Assembly: GCA_947596085.1 (NCBI GenBank)
Contig: CANQEW010000019.1
Span: forward strand, 1-48,210
DNA: 48,210 bases
Direction of reading: 5' to 3'
DNA from: an uncultured Clostridia bacterium
GTDB lineage: Bacteria > Bacillota > Clostridia > Christensenellales > Aristaeellaceae
Of the stretch, positions 26,838-35,366 are shown piece by piece (the first letter of the stretch is position 1; each line of letters opens with the position of its first letter). A model generated the notes under the pieces. The model did not search any database. It worked only from the letters and a program-made list of their open reading frames with translations, and had not been told where the DNA came from. A program made the position numbers and the translations under genes.

Positions 26838-27698
26838 TCACTTCAATTCTGTCAACTGAATTCCCGAGAGGATATCCTCCAGGAAGTACAGGTACACGAA
26901 CAGCGCCGGCAGCATGTAGAGCACCGCGCCCGCGAACTCCACGCCGGAGCTCTCGCTCACGAGCTGGTTGAACATCACCGACAGCGGCTGCAGCTCCGTG
27001 CGCGCGCTCAGGTAGGTCATGGGCTGCTCCACCAGGTTCCAGCAGTCCGCGAAGGACAGCGCCAGCGCCGCGCCGATGGCCGGGCGGCAGACCGGCAGCG
27101 CCACATGGAAGTAGCAGCGCACCATGCCCGCGCCGTCCATCTGCGCCGCCTCGAACAGCTCGTCGGGCAGGCTGGCCATGAACTGGCGCAGCAGGAAGAT
27201 GTAGAACGGCGCGAACCACATGGGCAGGATCACCGCCCATATGGTGTTCAGCAACCCCAGCCGCCGCAGCGTAAGCACGTTGGGCACCATCGTGACCTGA
27301 TAGGGCAGCAGCATCAGAAGCAGGATCGCCGCGAACACCGCGCCGCGAAAGCGGAAGCGATAGCGGCTGAGCGCGTAGGCCATCATCGGCACGAACACCG
27401 CCTGCCCCAGCAGGATCGCCACGGTATAGAACACCGACATGGCGAACATCTGCAATACCGACGTGTCCACCACCAGAATCTGCCAATACTGATCCAGCGA
27501 GAACATCTTCGGGCTCAAGCGGGCGTCCATCCACGCGGTATCGTCGTAGGAGCCGCGCGTGGCCATGAATTCCCGGATCTCCTGGGGGGAGAAGAAGGAG
27601 TACAGCGCCGTGACGATGATGGGAACCAGGATCACCACCGCCACCAGCACCAGCAAAAAGCGCACGAACAGGCGGCGGGGCTTGCGTCTCTTTTTCAT
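26838..27698 (-). CDS. Carbohydrate ABC transporter permease, MalG type (second system)
   Basis: 286 residues, six membrane segments, EAA loop EAAQMDGAGMVRCYFHVALPVCRP near residue 190. Partner of the permease at 27708-28580, with 9 bases between the genes and GAGGTGG as ribosome site. The extracellular stretch between the first two segments (about 40-90) is unusually long for MalG and rich in charged residues. No ATPase gene accompanies the pair. Confidence 0.9.
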   Translation of the reverse strand: MKKRRKPRRLFVRFLLVLVAVVILVPIIVTALYSFFSPQEIREFMATRGSYDDTAWMDARLSPKMFSLDQYWQILVVDTSVLQMFAMSVFYTVAILLGQAVFVPMMAYALSRYRFRFRGAVFAAILLLMLLPYQVTMVPNVLTLRRLGLLNTIWAVILPMWFAPFYIFLLRQFMASLPDELFEAAQMDGAGMVRCYFHVALPVCRPAIGAALALSFADCWNLVEQPMTYLSARTELQPLSVMFNQLVSESSGVEFAGAVLYMLPALFVYLYFLEDILSGIQLTELK

Positions 27699-27707
27699 TC
27701 CGCCACC

Positions 27708-28580
27708 TCAGTTCAGCTTCCGCTGGGCGCGGCCCAGCATCGCGAACAGTATGCCGAAGAGCACGAACACGATCATCGCGAAGCTGTACGCCGCGGAAGT
27801 CACATTTTGATAGTTCAGGCGATTGTACATGTTGTTCATATAGTTTTGCAGGGTGTAAACCGCCTCGTCGGGGTACGCGCCGCCGATGAAGTAGACCTCG
27901 CGGAAGATCTTGAACGCGCTGATCCACTCCACGATGATGACCAGCATGGCCGTGGGGGAGATCAGCGGCAGCGTGATGCTCACGGCCTGCCGCGCGAGGC
28001 TCGCGCCCTCGAGCCGGGCATATTCGTACAGCGGCTCCGGCACGGCCTGCAGCGCCGAGAGGAACAGTATCACCGCGAAGCCCAGATTCTTCCACACGAA
28101 CAGGAGCACCACCGGAAAGCGCAGCGCCGCGCCCGAGAGCCAGGCCACGCGCTCCATGCCCAGCAGGTGAATGATGCGGTTGAGCGTGCCGCCGTAGTCG
28201 AAGAACAGCAGCCACACCAGCAGCATCGCCGACGCGGGCATCAGGTAAGGCAGCAAAATGCTGTTTCGCAGCAGCGCTCCGCTCGGGCGCAGGCGGTTGA
28301 GCAGCACGGCGATCACGAAGGCCAGCACCCACACCAGCGGCGCGCAGATCAGCGAGAGCTCCATCGTATTTCGAAGCCCCAGCAAAAACATCTCGTTGTG
28401 CCAGATTTCGGCGTAGTTTTTCAGGCCCACGAAGGCATTCGTGTAGCTTCCGTCGGTCAGGCTGTAATAGATGCCCGCAAAGAACGGCACCACATAGAAG
28501 ATCAGCAGCCCGACGGACGGGGGCAGCAAAAACAGCCACAGCGAGCGATTGCGCCGCATCCGCCTCGGTTTGTTTCGCAC
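27708..28580 (-). CDS. Sugar ABC transporter permease, MalF type (second system)
   Basis: 290 residues, six membrane segments, EAA loop EYARLEGASLARQAVSITLPLISP near residue 190. Start is GTG 28580, sharing a base with the TAG stop of the binding-protein gene, so the genes are translationally coupled. It should form the channel with the MalG-type protein at 26838. The ligand is unknown. Confidence 0.9.
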   Translation of the reverse strand: MRNKPRRMRRNRSLWLFLLPPSVGLLIFYVVPFFAGIYYSLTDGSYTNAFVGLKNYAEIWHNEMFLLGLRNTMELSLICAPLVWVLAFVIAVLLNRLRPSGALLRNSILLPYLMPASAMLLVWLLFFDYGGTLNRIIHLLGMERVAWLSGAALRFPVVLLFVWKNLGFAVILFLSALQAVPEPLYEYARLEGASLARQAVSITLPLISPTAMLVIIVEWISAFKIFREVYFIGGAYPDEAVYTLQNYMNNMYNRLNYQNVTSAAYSFAMIVFVLFGILFAMLGRAQRKLN

Positions 28581-30874
28581 TAATTTCCCTCCATGGCGCG
28601 CATGCGCACCCGGCGGTCGAGCTCCTTCAAAAAGTCCTCCACCTTCATCCGGCCATCCAGCATCTGTTGGGCCATGTCGGAGATCTCGCCGTCATCATCG
28701 GCGGCGTTGATGTAATCGCAGCGCTGCACCGCGAGCAGATCGTCATGGGCGCGGAACCACTCAATTGACTCCGGCGAAATCGACCAGCTGTTCTCCTCCA
28801 TGTCCGCGATGCTCTGTTCCAGGGATTGGATGTTCTCCTCCAGGCTGGGCACGTCCACGGGATCGGCGGTCTCCAGCTGGGCCTTCACATCCTCCAGCGT
28901 CTCCTTGGTCTCCTCGATGTATTCCAGCATGTAGGGACTGCGCACCGGCTCGTTGCGCTTGTCGCTCAGGTTGTAGGTGACCTGGTCGTCCAGATCGCCC
29001 AGCAGCGTCTCCAGGAATTCCTGCGCCAGATCCACGTGCTTTGAGAAGGGATTGACGAAGGCCACGGTGATCGACAGCGGAATCTCCGCACCCTCGCCGG
29101 GGACGACCTCCAGCAGCGCGGGCTCGACGTAGGTGTTATAGAAGTTGCCCAGCGAGCAGCCGGTGCTGAAGGTAAAGAGCTCGTGAATGCGGTCCCCGCT
29201 GGCCGAAACCGAATAGACATACCCCTCCTCATCGTTGCCCTCGGGCAGGCCGAGCGCCCCGTAATCCATTGTCATTGCGAGATTCAGAAGCTCGGCAAAC
29301 TGCGGGTCGTCGTAGCGCGGCTCCTGGCCGGTGGCGCTCAGGTGCATGCGCCAGGCTTCCATGATCGCGTCAATCATCTCCATGCGCGCCGCTTCCTGCG
29401 TCTCATACTCGGGGAAGAGGATCACCGAGCCGTCCTCGGGCAGCCCTTTGGCCAGCTCGGGCAGCATCTCCAGGAACTCCTTCCAGCTCTTGGGCACATC
29501 CTCGCGGGCATAGCCGAGCTTCTCCCAGCCCTCGTAGTCGAAGCCGGGCATCCAGGAATAGACGCTGACCGGGATGCCCACCGCCTTGCCGTCGCGCATG
29601 AGCACCTCCTGGATGGCGGGATACATCTCCCGGATGGCGGAGGTGAGCGTCTCGCTGGTGAGCTCCGCCATGAAGCCCCGGTTGAACACCGCCTCGTAGC
29701 TCTCGCTGGATACCGACAGCATGTAGATGTCCACCGAATCGTCGCGGTTCATCATGCCCTCGACCATCGACTCGGGCGAAATGTAGTTCGAATTCAGCAC
29801 CACGGCCACGTCGGGGTGGGCGCTGAAGAAATCGTTGTAGGCGTTCATGACGCTGTCGCCCATGCCGTTGTTCTGCACGATCAGCCGCACGTCGGGCAGC
29901 GCTTCGGGATCGGTGGAGCGGATGTAGGTGGACTCGTGGCTGATATACACGTAGTAATCGCCCGGCAGCAGCAGACCGCCCTGCCCTTCGCCGCTGTACA
30001 ACAGGGACAGCTCCGCCACGGGCTCGGCGTTCTCGTAATCGAAATCCTTCATGGCCATCAGGTAGCCGCCGGACAGGTAGAACAACCGGCCGCTCTCCGC
30101 GCTGTAGGCCATGCCGCCGAAGTATTCGAACTTGTCCTCGTCAAACGCGATGGGCTCGCGTGCGGGGGAGAGCTCCTCCTCCTCGACGTCGTAGAGATAA
30201 AACGTGAACGTGCGATCGCTGTAATCGTAGGTGGAAATCAGCACCTGGCCGTCCTCGTAGGGCGTGATGCCCATGGGCTGCTCCAGATCGTCGATGTAAT
30301 ATCCGTCGCCGCTTTCAATGTCCATGGCGTAGACGGCGGGCTGGTAACTTGAATCGTAGACGCTCATCAGCAGCGTGCCGTTCACGCAGCAGGCGTCGTT
30401 GATCTGCACCAGATATTCGTTGTCGTCGCCGTAATCCACGGTGAGCTCGCTGACGTCGGCCTCCACAGGTTCGCCGAAGCGCGCGCTCTGGCCGTCCAAC
30501 TCAATGGGCAGAATCTCCAATCGGTCGAGGAAGTAGCTCTCCTCGTCGCTGTACATGATCGAGCTGAGCATGTACAGCGATTCTCCGTCGGAGAACAGCT
30601 GCACGAAATCCCGAAACTCGTCCTCCTCCGCTTCGGGCTCCTCATAGTCCAGCGCCGCCACTTCGTCTTCGCCGATGTGATAGGTGAACAGGTGCGAACG
30701 GCCGGACAGATAGAGCGTATCTCCCAGCACGCACCCGCGCGTGATATAATCCGAATACGTTTCCGATATGTATTCGTTCGAGGCGATATTCACGCTGCCC
30801 GCCGCCAGCGCGGAGCCGGAAATCAAGGCCGCCAGCGCGATGATGAGCGATAAGAGCCATTTGTTTCTTTTCAT
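28580..30874 (-). CDS. Oversized solute-binding protein with an extra N-terminal, propeller-like domain
   Basis: About 764 residues from ATG 30874, chosen because GGGGAGGAG lies 8 bases upstream; an in-frame ATG at 30892 lacks one. Signal peptide to about residue 25. Residues ~30-325 are repetitive beta-strand sequence rich in Tyr, Asp and Glu, with units such as GDTLYLSGRSHLFTY, DGESLYMLSS, NGTLLMSVYD and SGRLFYLSGGYLMAM. This looks like a beta-propeller. The remainder (~330-764) is a standard type 1 solute-binding fold (DVRLIVQNNGMGDSVMNAYNDFF, GKAVGIPVSVYSWMPGFDY, VTVAFVNP-like segment), with a short coiled coil near 655-700. Typical sugar-binding proteins are about 420 residues, so the N-terminal domain is an addition. 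The family of that domain is not recognised. Confidence 0.8.
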   Translation of the reverse strand: MKRNKWLLSLIIALAALISGSALAAGSVNIASNEYISETYSDYITRGCVLGDTLYLSGRSHLFTYHIGEDEVAALDYEEPEAEEDEFRDFVQLFSDGESLYMLSSIMYSDEESYFLDRLEILPIELDGQSARFGEPVEADVSELTVDYGDDNEYLVQINDACCVNGTLLMSVYDSSYQPAVYAMDIESGDGYYIDDLEQPMGITPYEDGQVLISTYDYSDRTFTFYLYDVEEEELSPAREPIAFDEDKFEYFGGMAYSAESGRLFYLSGGYLMAMKDFDYENAEPVAELSLLYSGEGQGGLLLPGDYYVYISHESTYIRSTDPEALPDVRLIVQNNGMGDSVMNAYNDFFSAHPDVAVVLNSNYISPESMVEGMMNRDDSVDIYMLSVSSESYEAVFNRGFMAELTSETLTSAIREMYPAIQEVLMRDGKAVGIPVSVYSWMPGFDYEGWEKLGYAREDVPKSWKEFLEMLPELAKGLPEDGSVILFPEYETQEAARMEMIDAIMEAWRMHLSATGQEPRYDDPQFAELLNLAMTMDYGALGLPEGNDEEGYVYSVSASGDRIHELFTFSTGCSLGNFYNTYVEPALLEVVPGEGAEIPLSITVAFVNPFSKHVDLAQEFLETLLGDLDDQVTYNLSDKRNEPVRSPYMLEYIEETKETLEDVKAQLETADPVDVPSLEENIQSLEQSIADMEENSWSISPESIEWFRAHDDLLAVQRCDYINAADDDGEISDMAQQMLDGRMKVEDFLKELDRRVRMRAMEGN

Positions 30875-30878
30875 CCGT

Positions 30879-31997
30879 TTACTCCTCCCCATTCTCGGTA
30901 TCCGCCGCCTCGTCCGCGGGTTCGTTCAGATAGACGATGGCGGGCATCCCCAGGCGCACGTGCTCGTCCGCCTCGAAGGATATGTAGGCGTTGTAATAAA
31001 TTTGCCCCTCCTCGCCGGAGCTCACGTAGGAGATGCTGTCCACGGTGCCCTCGTAGCGGCGCATGCTGTCCGGATCCAGATCGAATTCGATCTCCACCGC
31101 GTCGCCCTCGTGCACGGCGTAGAGATCCAGCACATTCACTTTGGCCTCGATCTGAAGCTTGTCGAAGGGATAGACGGTGATGAGGCTGGCGTTTTTCTCC
31201 ACGGGCGCGCCGCTCTTGGCGTCTACGCTGGCGACCACGCCGCTCAAATCGGACACGATGGTGCTGTCCCCGGCGTAGAGGCCGTCCAGTGCGCCGGTCA
31301 CGGTCTCCAGCAGCAACTGGCCGCGTTCCACCGCGTCGCCCGGGGCGACGTGCAGCTTCAACACGCTGCCCTCGCCCGACACGGCCACCGGCTCGGCCTG
31401 GCCCACCGTGCCCCGGCCGATGCGCGTGGAGGAATCGTAATCGGGGCTGCGGAACGCGCCCACGGTCTCGCCGATGTAGAACTCCCCGCCGGTCACCTCC
31501 AGGGTGTACTTGGTCACGCCGCTCTCGTCGGCGGTCTCCACCTTGGTGATGCGCGCCGTGCCGCGATGCGTGCCGTCCTTGGTGCAGCTCAGATACACGC
31601 GCTCGCCGATGTGCACGTACTTGGTGGCGTCGGAGTTGTAGGCCTTCTCGGTGCTGGCCTGCACGATGTAGCGGTTGGTGGGCTCGATGTAGAGCAGCGC
31701 GCCGTAGCGGGCGATGATGCCCTCTGCGCTGTCGCCCGGCTGGGCGAACACGCTGGCCACCGCGCCGTCCTGGGGCGCGTAGACGCGGGTGGTCACGAGG
31801 GAAGCCACCGGGTCGCCCAGCGCGATCAGGTCGCCCTCGCGCACGAGAATCTCCTCCACCACGCCGCCGTAGGGCGCGCGCACCGTCTCCGAGCTCCCGG
31901 ATACCACGCTGCCGTCCAGCGCCAGCTCCGCCAGCGCCGGGGAAACCGCCAGCGCGAGCGCCGCGATCAGCGCCGCCGCAAATGGTCTGCGCTTCAT
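30879..31997 (-). CDS. Exported lipoyl-domain adaptor protein, RND/HlyD-like
   Basis: About 372 residues from ATG 31997 (GGAGGG upstream), 4 bases after the previous gene. Signal peptide ending near residue 23 (PALA). It has two biotinyl-lipoyl-like segments at the front (VRAPYGGVVEEILVREGDLIALGDPVASL and VYAPQDGAVASVFAQPGDSA) and another further on (GSVLKLHVAPGDAVERGQLLLE, SDLSGVVASVDAKSGAPVEKN), then a beta-barrel region (LQIEAKVNVLDLYAVHEGDAVEIEF). There is no coiled-coil hairpin, unlike the second adaptor at 25495. The C-terminus is acidic. It is probably an extracytoplasmic scaffold linking exporter parts. Confidence 0.75.
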   Translation of the reverse strand: MKRRPFAAALIAALALAVSPALAELALDGSVVSGSSETVRAPYGGVVEEILVREGDLIALGDPVASLVTTRVYAPQDGAVASVFAQPGDSAEGIIARYGALLYIEPTNRYIVQASTEKAYNSDATKYVHIGERVYLSCTKDGTHRGTARITKVETADESGVTKYTLEVTGGEFYIGETVGAFRSPDYDSSTRIGRGTVGQAEPVAVSGEGSVLKLHVAPGDAVERGQLLLETVTGALDGLYAGDSTIVSDLSGVVASVDAKSGAPVEKNASLITVYPFDKLQIEAKVNVLDLYAVHEGDAVEIEFDLDPDSMRRYEGTVDSISYVSSGEEGQIYYNAYISFEADEHVRLGMPAIVYLNEPADEAADTENGEE

Positions 31998-32001
31998 GGG
32001 T

Positions 32002-33933
32002 TTATCCCTCCATTTCCTCGGTCGGGTAGGCACCATAGGGGTAGTCCGGCAGATCCGCCGGGCCGCAGTATACGTCGAAGGGGTACATCTCCGGGGTCGC
32101 GCTGCGGTCGATCATGTCGTAGCGCTCGCCCGCGACCTCCACATAGATCGCCGCCTCGCAGTCCTTGGCGAAGCTCCAACCGCTCTGCGCGGCGGGGGCG
32201 TTCGGATCGATGCGCATGGTGATTTCATATTCAAATTCGGCGGTGGATACGCCCTCCATCTTGAGCTCGGCGTAGCGCGTGCCGGCGGTGAAGCCCACCG
32301 TGGGCAGGCTGAGCGCCGCGTCGCCCGCCTGCAAGAGCAGATAGTTGATGTCCGTGTTGTACAGCTTGCGCAGCACCGCGCCGTTGATCCGCCAGGTGCA
32401 GGTATAGGGCGCTTCGTCCTCATCCGCCTCGGCGCGGACGATCAGCGTATCCTTGCGCGGCTCCGCCTGCGCCGCCGCCTTCTCATTCTTCCAGGAGATC
32501 AGCTCCGCCGTGAACCGTCCGGGGCCCTCGCTCGGGAGCGAATCGCCCGCGATTTCGAGGCCCAGGTCGATCGGCTCTCCGCCCAGCTCCAGCGCCTCCA
32601 CCGGGCCCTCGGGCATCGAGAGCTCGTAGGCGTCGTAGGGCGCGGCATCGCCGCTGCCGCTGGCGTGGGGCGCCGTTGTGGCGGAGGGCGCGCCGCCTCC
32701 GCCCCCGAAGGACACGCGCGGAACCTCGTCCAGCACCACGTCCTCGGCGTTGCTGCTGATGTTGCCCGCCAGGTCGCACACCTGAATCATGCCGGCTGGG
32801 AACACCCGCTTGCGGGATTCGCTGTGCACGACGCTCTCTCCCTCCCGCAGCGGCGCCCAGCTCTCGCCGCCGTCCAGCGAAAATTTCGAAACGCCGCTGC
32901 ATACGGCGCTCCCGCCCCCGGGAACATCGGCCGCGCTCAGCGTCATGGTGTAATCCTCCTCCGCACTCAGCTCCACGCTCATTTCGGGCGCGGTGAAGTC
33001 CAGCATCAGCACATACTTGCCGGACTTGGCGACGATGTCGCCCAAATCGTTGAGCACCGCGAAGCGCACGACATACGCGCCCTCCTCCTGGGGGCAGTAC
33101 TCGTCGCTGGCGAGGGGAATGATGCGTTCGTCGTAGATGATCACCGCGTAGCCGCAATCCGAATCCCCCTCGGGAACGCCCTCCAGCAAAAAGGCGGGAA
33201 TCTCACATTGCCACGCGCCGTCGGTAAAGTTCCGGGGCGTGACCCTCAGTGAAATCCCCTCGTCTCCTCCCGGCGCGGGTTCTTTCTTTTCTTCCACGGC
33301 GACGGTGAGCGTCACCAGCGCGTCCTCCGCGCCTTCGATGTCCTCCTCGCGGATGGGCCCTTCCTCGGACGCGAGCGTGACGATAAACTTTTCCTCCTCG
33401 TACACCTCGGGATCGGGCTTCAGGATCACATCCCTGAGCAGCGCGAGCGAAAAATCCGGAAGGATTACGGGCTCCTTCGCCGATACGAACACGAGCTTGG
33501 GGCCGGGGGCCTTGAAGAGCTGCTCCAGCGTGCCATAGGTGATGCTGCCGTCCGCGAGGGTATAGCCCTCGCCGAACGTGTACGACGGTTCGGTTTCCTC
33601 CGGGTGCGGCGTGCACTCCGGACGCGGCGTCGCTTCCTCGGCCGGGGGGACCTCACTTGCGCCCGGTTCGGGGGTGCCCTCGCCGCTCGGCGTGACCTCC
33701 GCATCGGGGGTGGTTTCCACGCCGGGGGTCGCTTCCGCGTCCGGCGTGGCTTGCGGCGTGGATTTTTCCTCGGAATCGCCCTCCCCGTCCGTCCCTACCG
33801 AACCCGGATGGGCAAATTCGGAAGCCTCCGGCGCAGGCGCAGCGTCATTTCCCGCCGGCGCGCCCTCGCCCCACGCCAGCGTTGCGGTGAGGCACAACAA
33901 CAGCGCCAGCAGCACACTCAATAATTTTTTCAT
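32002..33933 (-). CDS. Exported Pro/Thr/Glu-rich protein with Ig-like regions, function unknown
   Basis: 643 residues. Signal peptide ending near residue 22 (LAWGEG), a spacer of TPxAExTP-type repeats to about residue 115, then several beta-rich regions. One at about 270-390 has YVVRFAVLNDLGDIV, DFTAPEMSVELS and KFSLDGGESWAPL, reminiscent of Ig-like or FN3-like domains in surface proteins. A Gly/Ala/Ser linker follows at about 405-430, then a C-terminal region with YTCTWRINGAVLRKLYNT. There is no anchor motif or membrane span at the C-terminus. First gene of the operon, with its own promoter at 34069-34097. I do not recognise a family. It is likely a wall-space or secreted partner of the transport proteins encoded after it. 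Confidence 0.75.
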   Translation of the reverse strand: MKKLLSVLLALLLCLTATLAWGEGAPAGNDAAPAPEASEFAHPGSVGTDGEGDSEEKSTPQATPDAEATPGVETTPDAEVTPSGEGTPEPGASEVPPAEEATPRPECTPHPEETEPSYTFGEGYTLADGSITYGTLEQLFKAPGPKLVFVSAKEPVILPDFSLALLRDVILKPDPEVYEEEKFIVTLASEEGPIREEDIEGAEDALVTLTVAVEEKKEPAPGGDEGISLRVTPRNFTDGAWQCEIPAFLLEGVPEGDSDCGYAVIIYDERIIPLASDEYCPQEEGAYVVRFAVLNDLGDIVAKSGKYVLMLDFTAPEMSVELSAEEDYTMTLSAADVPGGGSAVCSGVSKFSLDGGESWAPLREGESVVHSESRKRVFPAGMIQVCDLAGNISSNAEDVVLDEVPRVSFGGGGGAPSATTAPHASGSGDAAPYDAYELSMPEGPVEALELGGEPIDLGLEIAGDSLPSEGPGRFTAELISWKNEKAAAQAEPRKDTLIVRAEADEDEAPYTCTWRINGAVLRKLYNTDINYLLLQAGDAALSLPTVGFTAGTRYAELKMEGVSTAEFEYEITMRIDPNAPAAQSGWSFAKDCEAAIYVEVAGERYDMIDRSATPEMYPFDVYCGPADLPDYPYGAYPTEEMEG

Positions 33934-33958
33934 AGTGTTTCTCCTTTGCGGTTCGCCA

Positions 33959-34010
33959 GGGACATCCTACCATTAGACGCCCGAGCGCGCGGCTCGGTTT
34001 CGCATGTCCC
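33959..34010 (-). promoter_or_regulatory. Nested hairpin in the leader of the eight-gene operon
   Basis: Outer arms GGGACAT (33959-33965) and ATGTCCC (34004-34010) enclose an inner stem CCGAGC/GCTCGG (33981-33997). It lies between the predicted transcription start near 34062 and the first start codon at 33933, within a leader of about 130 bases. The ribosome site lies just after it, so it could modulate translation. Confidence 0.5.
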
Positions 34011-34068
34011 GAAATATAGCCAGATTTAACATTCCCACCCATTTTACAAACCTACATCTACGCAATAT

Positions 34069-34097
34069 ATTATATGTTTTTCCCCCTGGAATTGCAA
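34069..34097 (-). promoter_or_regulatory. Promoter of the eight-gene operon
   Basis: On the minus strand, TTGCAA (34097-34092) and TATAAT (34074-34069) are 17 bases apart. Transcription would start near 34062 and run into the gene starting at 33933. Confidence 0.75.
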
Positions 34098-34153
34098 TAA
34101 ATGATTAAGATATTTAAGGGACATAGATGGGACAAAGCGCGTGCAAAAAAACG

Positions 34154-34182
34154 TTGCCACGACGCTTTTGTGCTGATATAAT
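34154..34182 (+). promoter_or_regulatory. Promoter of the class II aldolase gene
   Basis: TTGCCA at 34154-34159 and TATAAT at 34177-34182 with a 17-base spacer. Start near 34189, about 34 bases before the ATG at 34223. It is divergent from the minus-strand promoter at 34069-34097. Confidence 0.85.
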
Positions 34183-34222
34183 AATAGAAGCAGAAAACCG
34201 ATGATGATGGGAGGAGATTTCC

Positions 34223-35305
34223 ATGAGCAGCTTTTTTGACGCCAATCGCGCGCGGCTCGAAAACTTCAGCCGCGTATCCAAGACCGTGGGCGTGCGCGCC
34301 GACTATGTGCAGGGCGGCGGCGGCAACACTTCCGTGAAGCTCGACGGCGGATTGATGGCCATCAAGGCTTCGGGCTTCTGTCTGAAGGACATCGAGCCGG
34401 ACAAGGCCTACGCCGTGCTGGATTACGAGGCGCTGCGCCGCTTCTACTTCGGCAGCGAACCTGCGGACTTCGAGGATGTGGAGAAGTCGGGCTCTGCGCA
34501 GGCCAAGGAGGCCACGAAGGCCATCGAGGGCCTCGCGGCGCTGCGCCCCAGCGTGGAGGCGGGCTTCCACTCCATCCTGGACACCTACGTGGCGCACAGC
34601 CACAGCGTGTACGCCAATCTCGCCGCGTGCAGCGTGGAGTGCAAGGAGATCGTTGCGGCGGCGCTGGCGGGCGCGGACTACGCCTGGGGCGTTGTGCCCT
34701 ACACCGATCCCGGCGCGCGGTTGACCTTCTCCATCCGCGACGAGCTCAAGCGCGTGGAGGCGGAGACGGGCAAGCATCCGGCGGTGATCTTCATGGAGAA
34801 CCACGGGCTGATCGCCCATTCGGACGATCCGGACGAGTGCCTGCGCATCCACGAGGACGCCAACAACCGCGTGGCGGCCGCCTTCGGCCTGAGCGGCGCG
34901 AGCTTCCCGGCGGTATCCGTGCGGGAGGCGGAAGACGGCCTGCTGGAGGCCGACTCGCCCTTCCTGAGCGAGATGCTGCGCTCCGGCGAGTTTGATGAGC
35001 ACTTCTTCCTGGAGACGCCGCTGTATCCCGACCAGATGGTGTTCCTGATCGGCTCCTTCGGCTTTGGCGCGGGCCAGCCCGAAGCGGACAGCTGCCTGGC
35101 CGATCCCGCGACGGGCAGGGTCGTGTTCCGCATGGACGCCGTCAAGGCGCAGGTGATCGCCGAAACGCTGACAGCCGTGGTGTTCATCGCCCACAACATC
35201 CGGGCGAAGGGCAAGACGCTGGCCACCATGGGCGAGGCCGCGAAGCACTTCATCGCTAACTGGGAAAGCGAGAAGTACCGCAAATCCCTGGCCGGGAAGA
35301 AATAA
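34223..35305 (+). CDS. Class II aldolase/adducin family protein
   Basis: 360 residues. The N-terminal aldolase domain shows the Gly-rich GGGGNTSVKLDG, KASGFCLKDI, and metal-site segments around VAHSHSVYANL (His-x-His) and MENHGLIAHSD. It is longer than the usual 210-260 residues of L-fuculose-phosphate-type aldolases; the extra C-terminal ~110 residues resemble the extended class II proteins of the RhaD group. It probably cleaves or epimerises a phosphorylated sugar or hydroxyacid in the cytoplasm. It is alone, with its own promoter and a strong terminator. The true substrate cannot be told from sequence. Ribosome site GGGAGGAG. Confidence 0.85.
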   Translation: MSSFFDANRARLENFSRVSKTVGVRADYVQGGGGNTSVKLDGGLMAIKASGFCLKDIEPDKAYAVLDYEALRRFYFGSEPADFEDVEKSGSAQAKEATKAIEGLAALRPSVEAGFHSILDTYVAHSHSVYANLAACSVECKEIVAAALAGADYAWGVVPYTDPGARLTFSIRDELKRVEAETGKHPAVIFMENHGLIAHSDDPDECLRIHEDANNRVAAAFGLSGASFPAVSVREAEDGLLEADSPFLSEMLRSGEFDEHFFLETPLYPDQMVFLIGSFGFGAGQPEADSCLADPATGRVVFRMDAVKAQVIAETLTAVVFIAHNIRAKGKTLATMGEAAKHFIANWESEKYRKSLAGKK

Positions 35306-35309
35306 GCGA

Positions 35310-35359
35310 GGCACAAAACATGGCGGCGCCGCGAATGCGGCGCCGCCATGTTTTGTGCC
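35310..35359. terminator. Perfect 23-bp bidirectional terminator hairpin
   Basis: GGCACAAAACATGGCGGCG... at 35310-35332 pairs without mismatch to 35337-35359 around a GAAT loop. It lies between convergent genes ending at 35305 and 35367. The A-rich and T-rich outer arms suit termination in both directions. Confidence 0.85.
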
Positions 35360-35366
35360 CGGAAAT

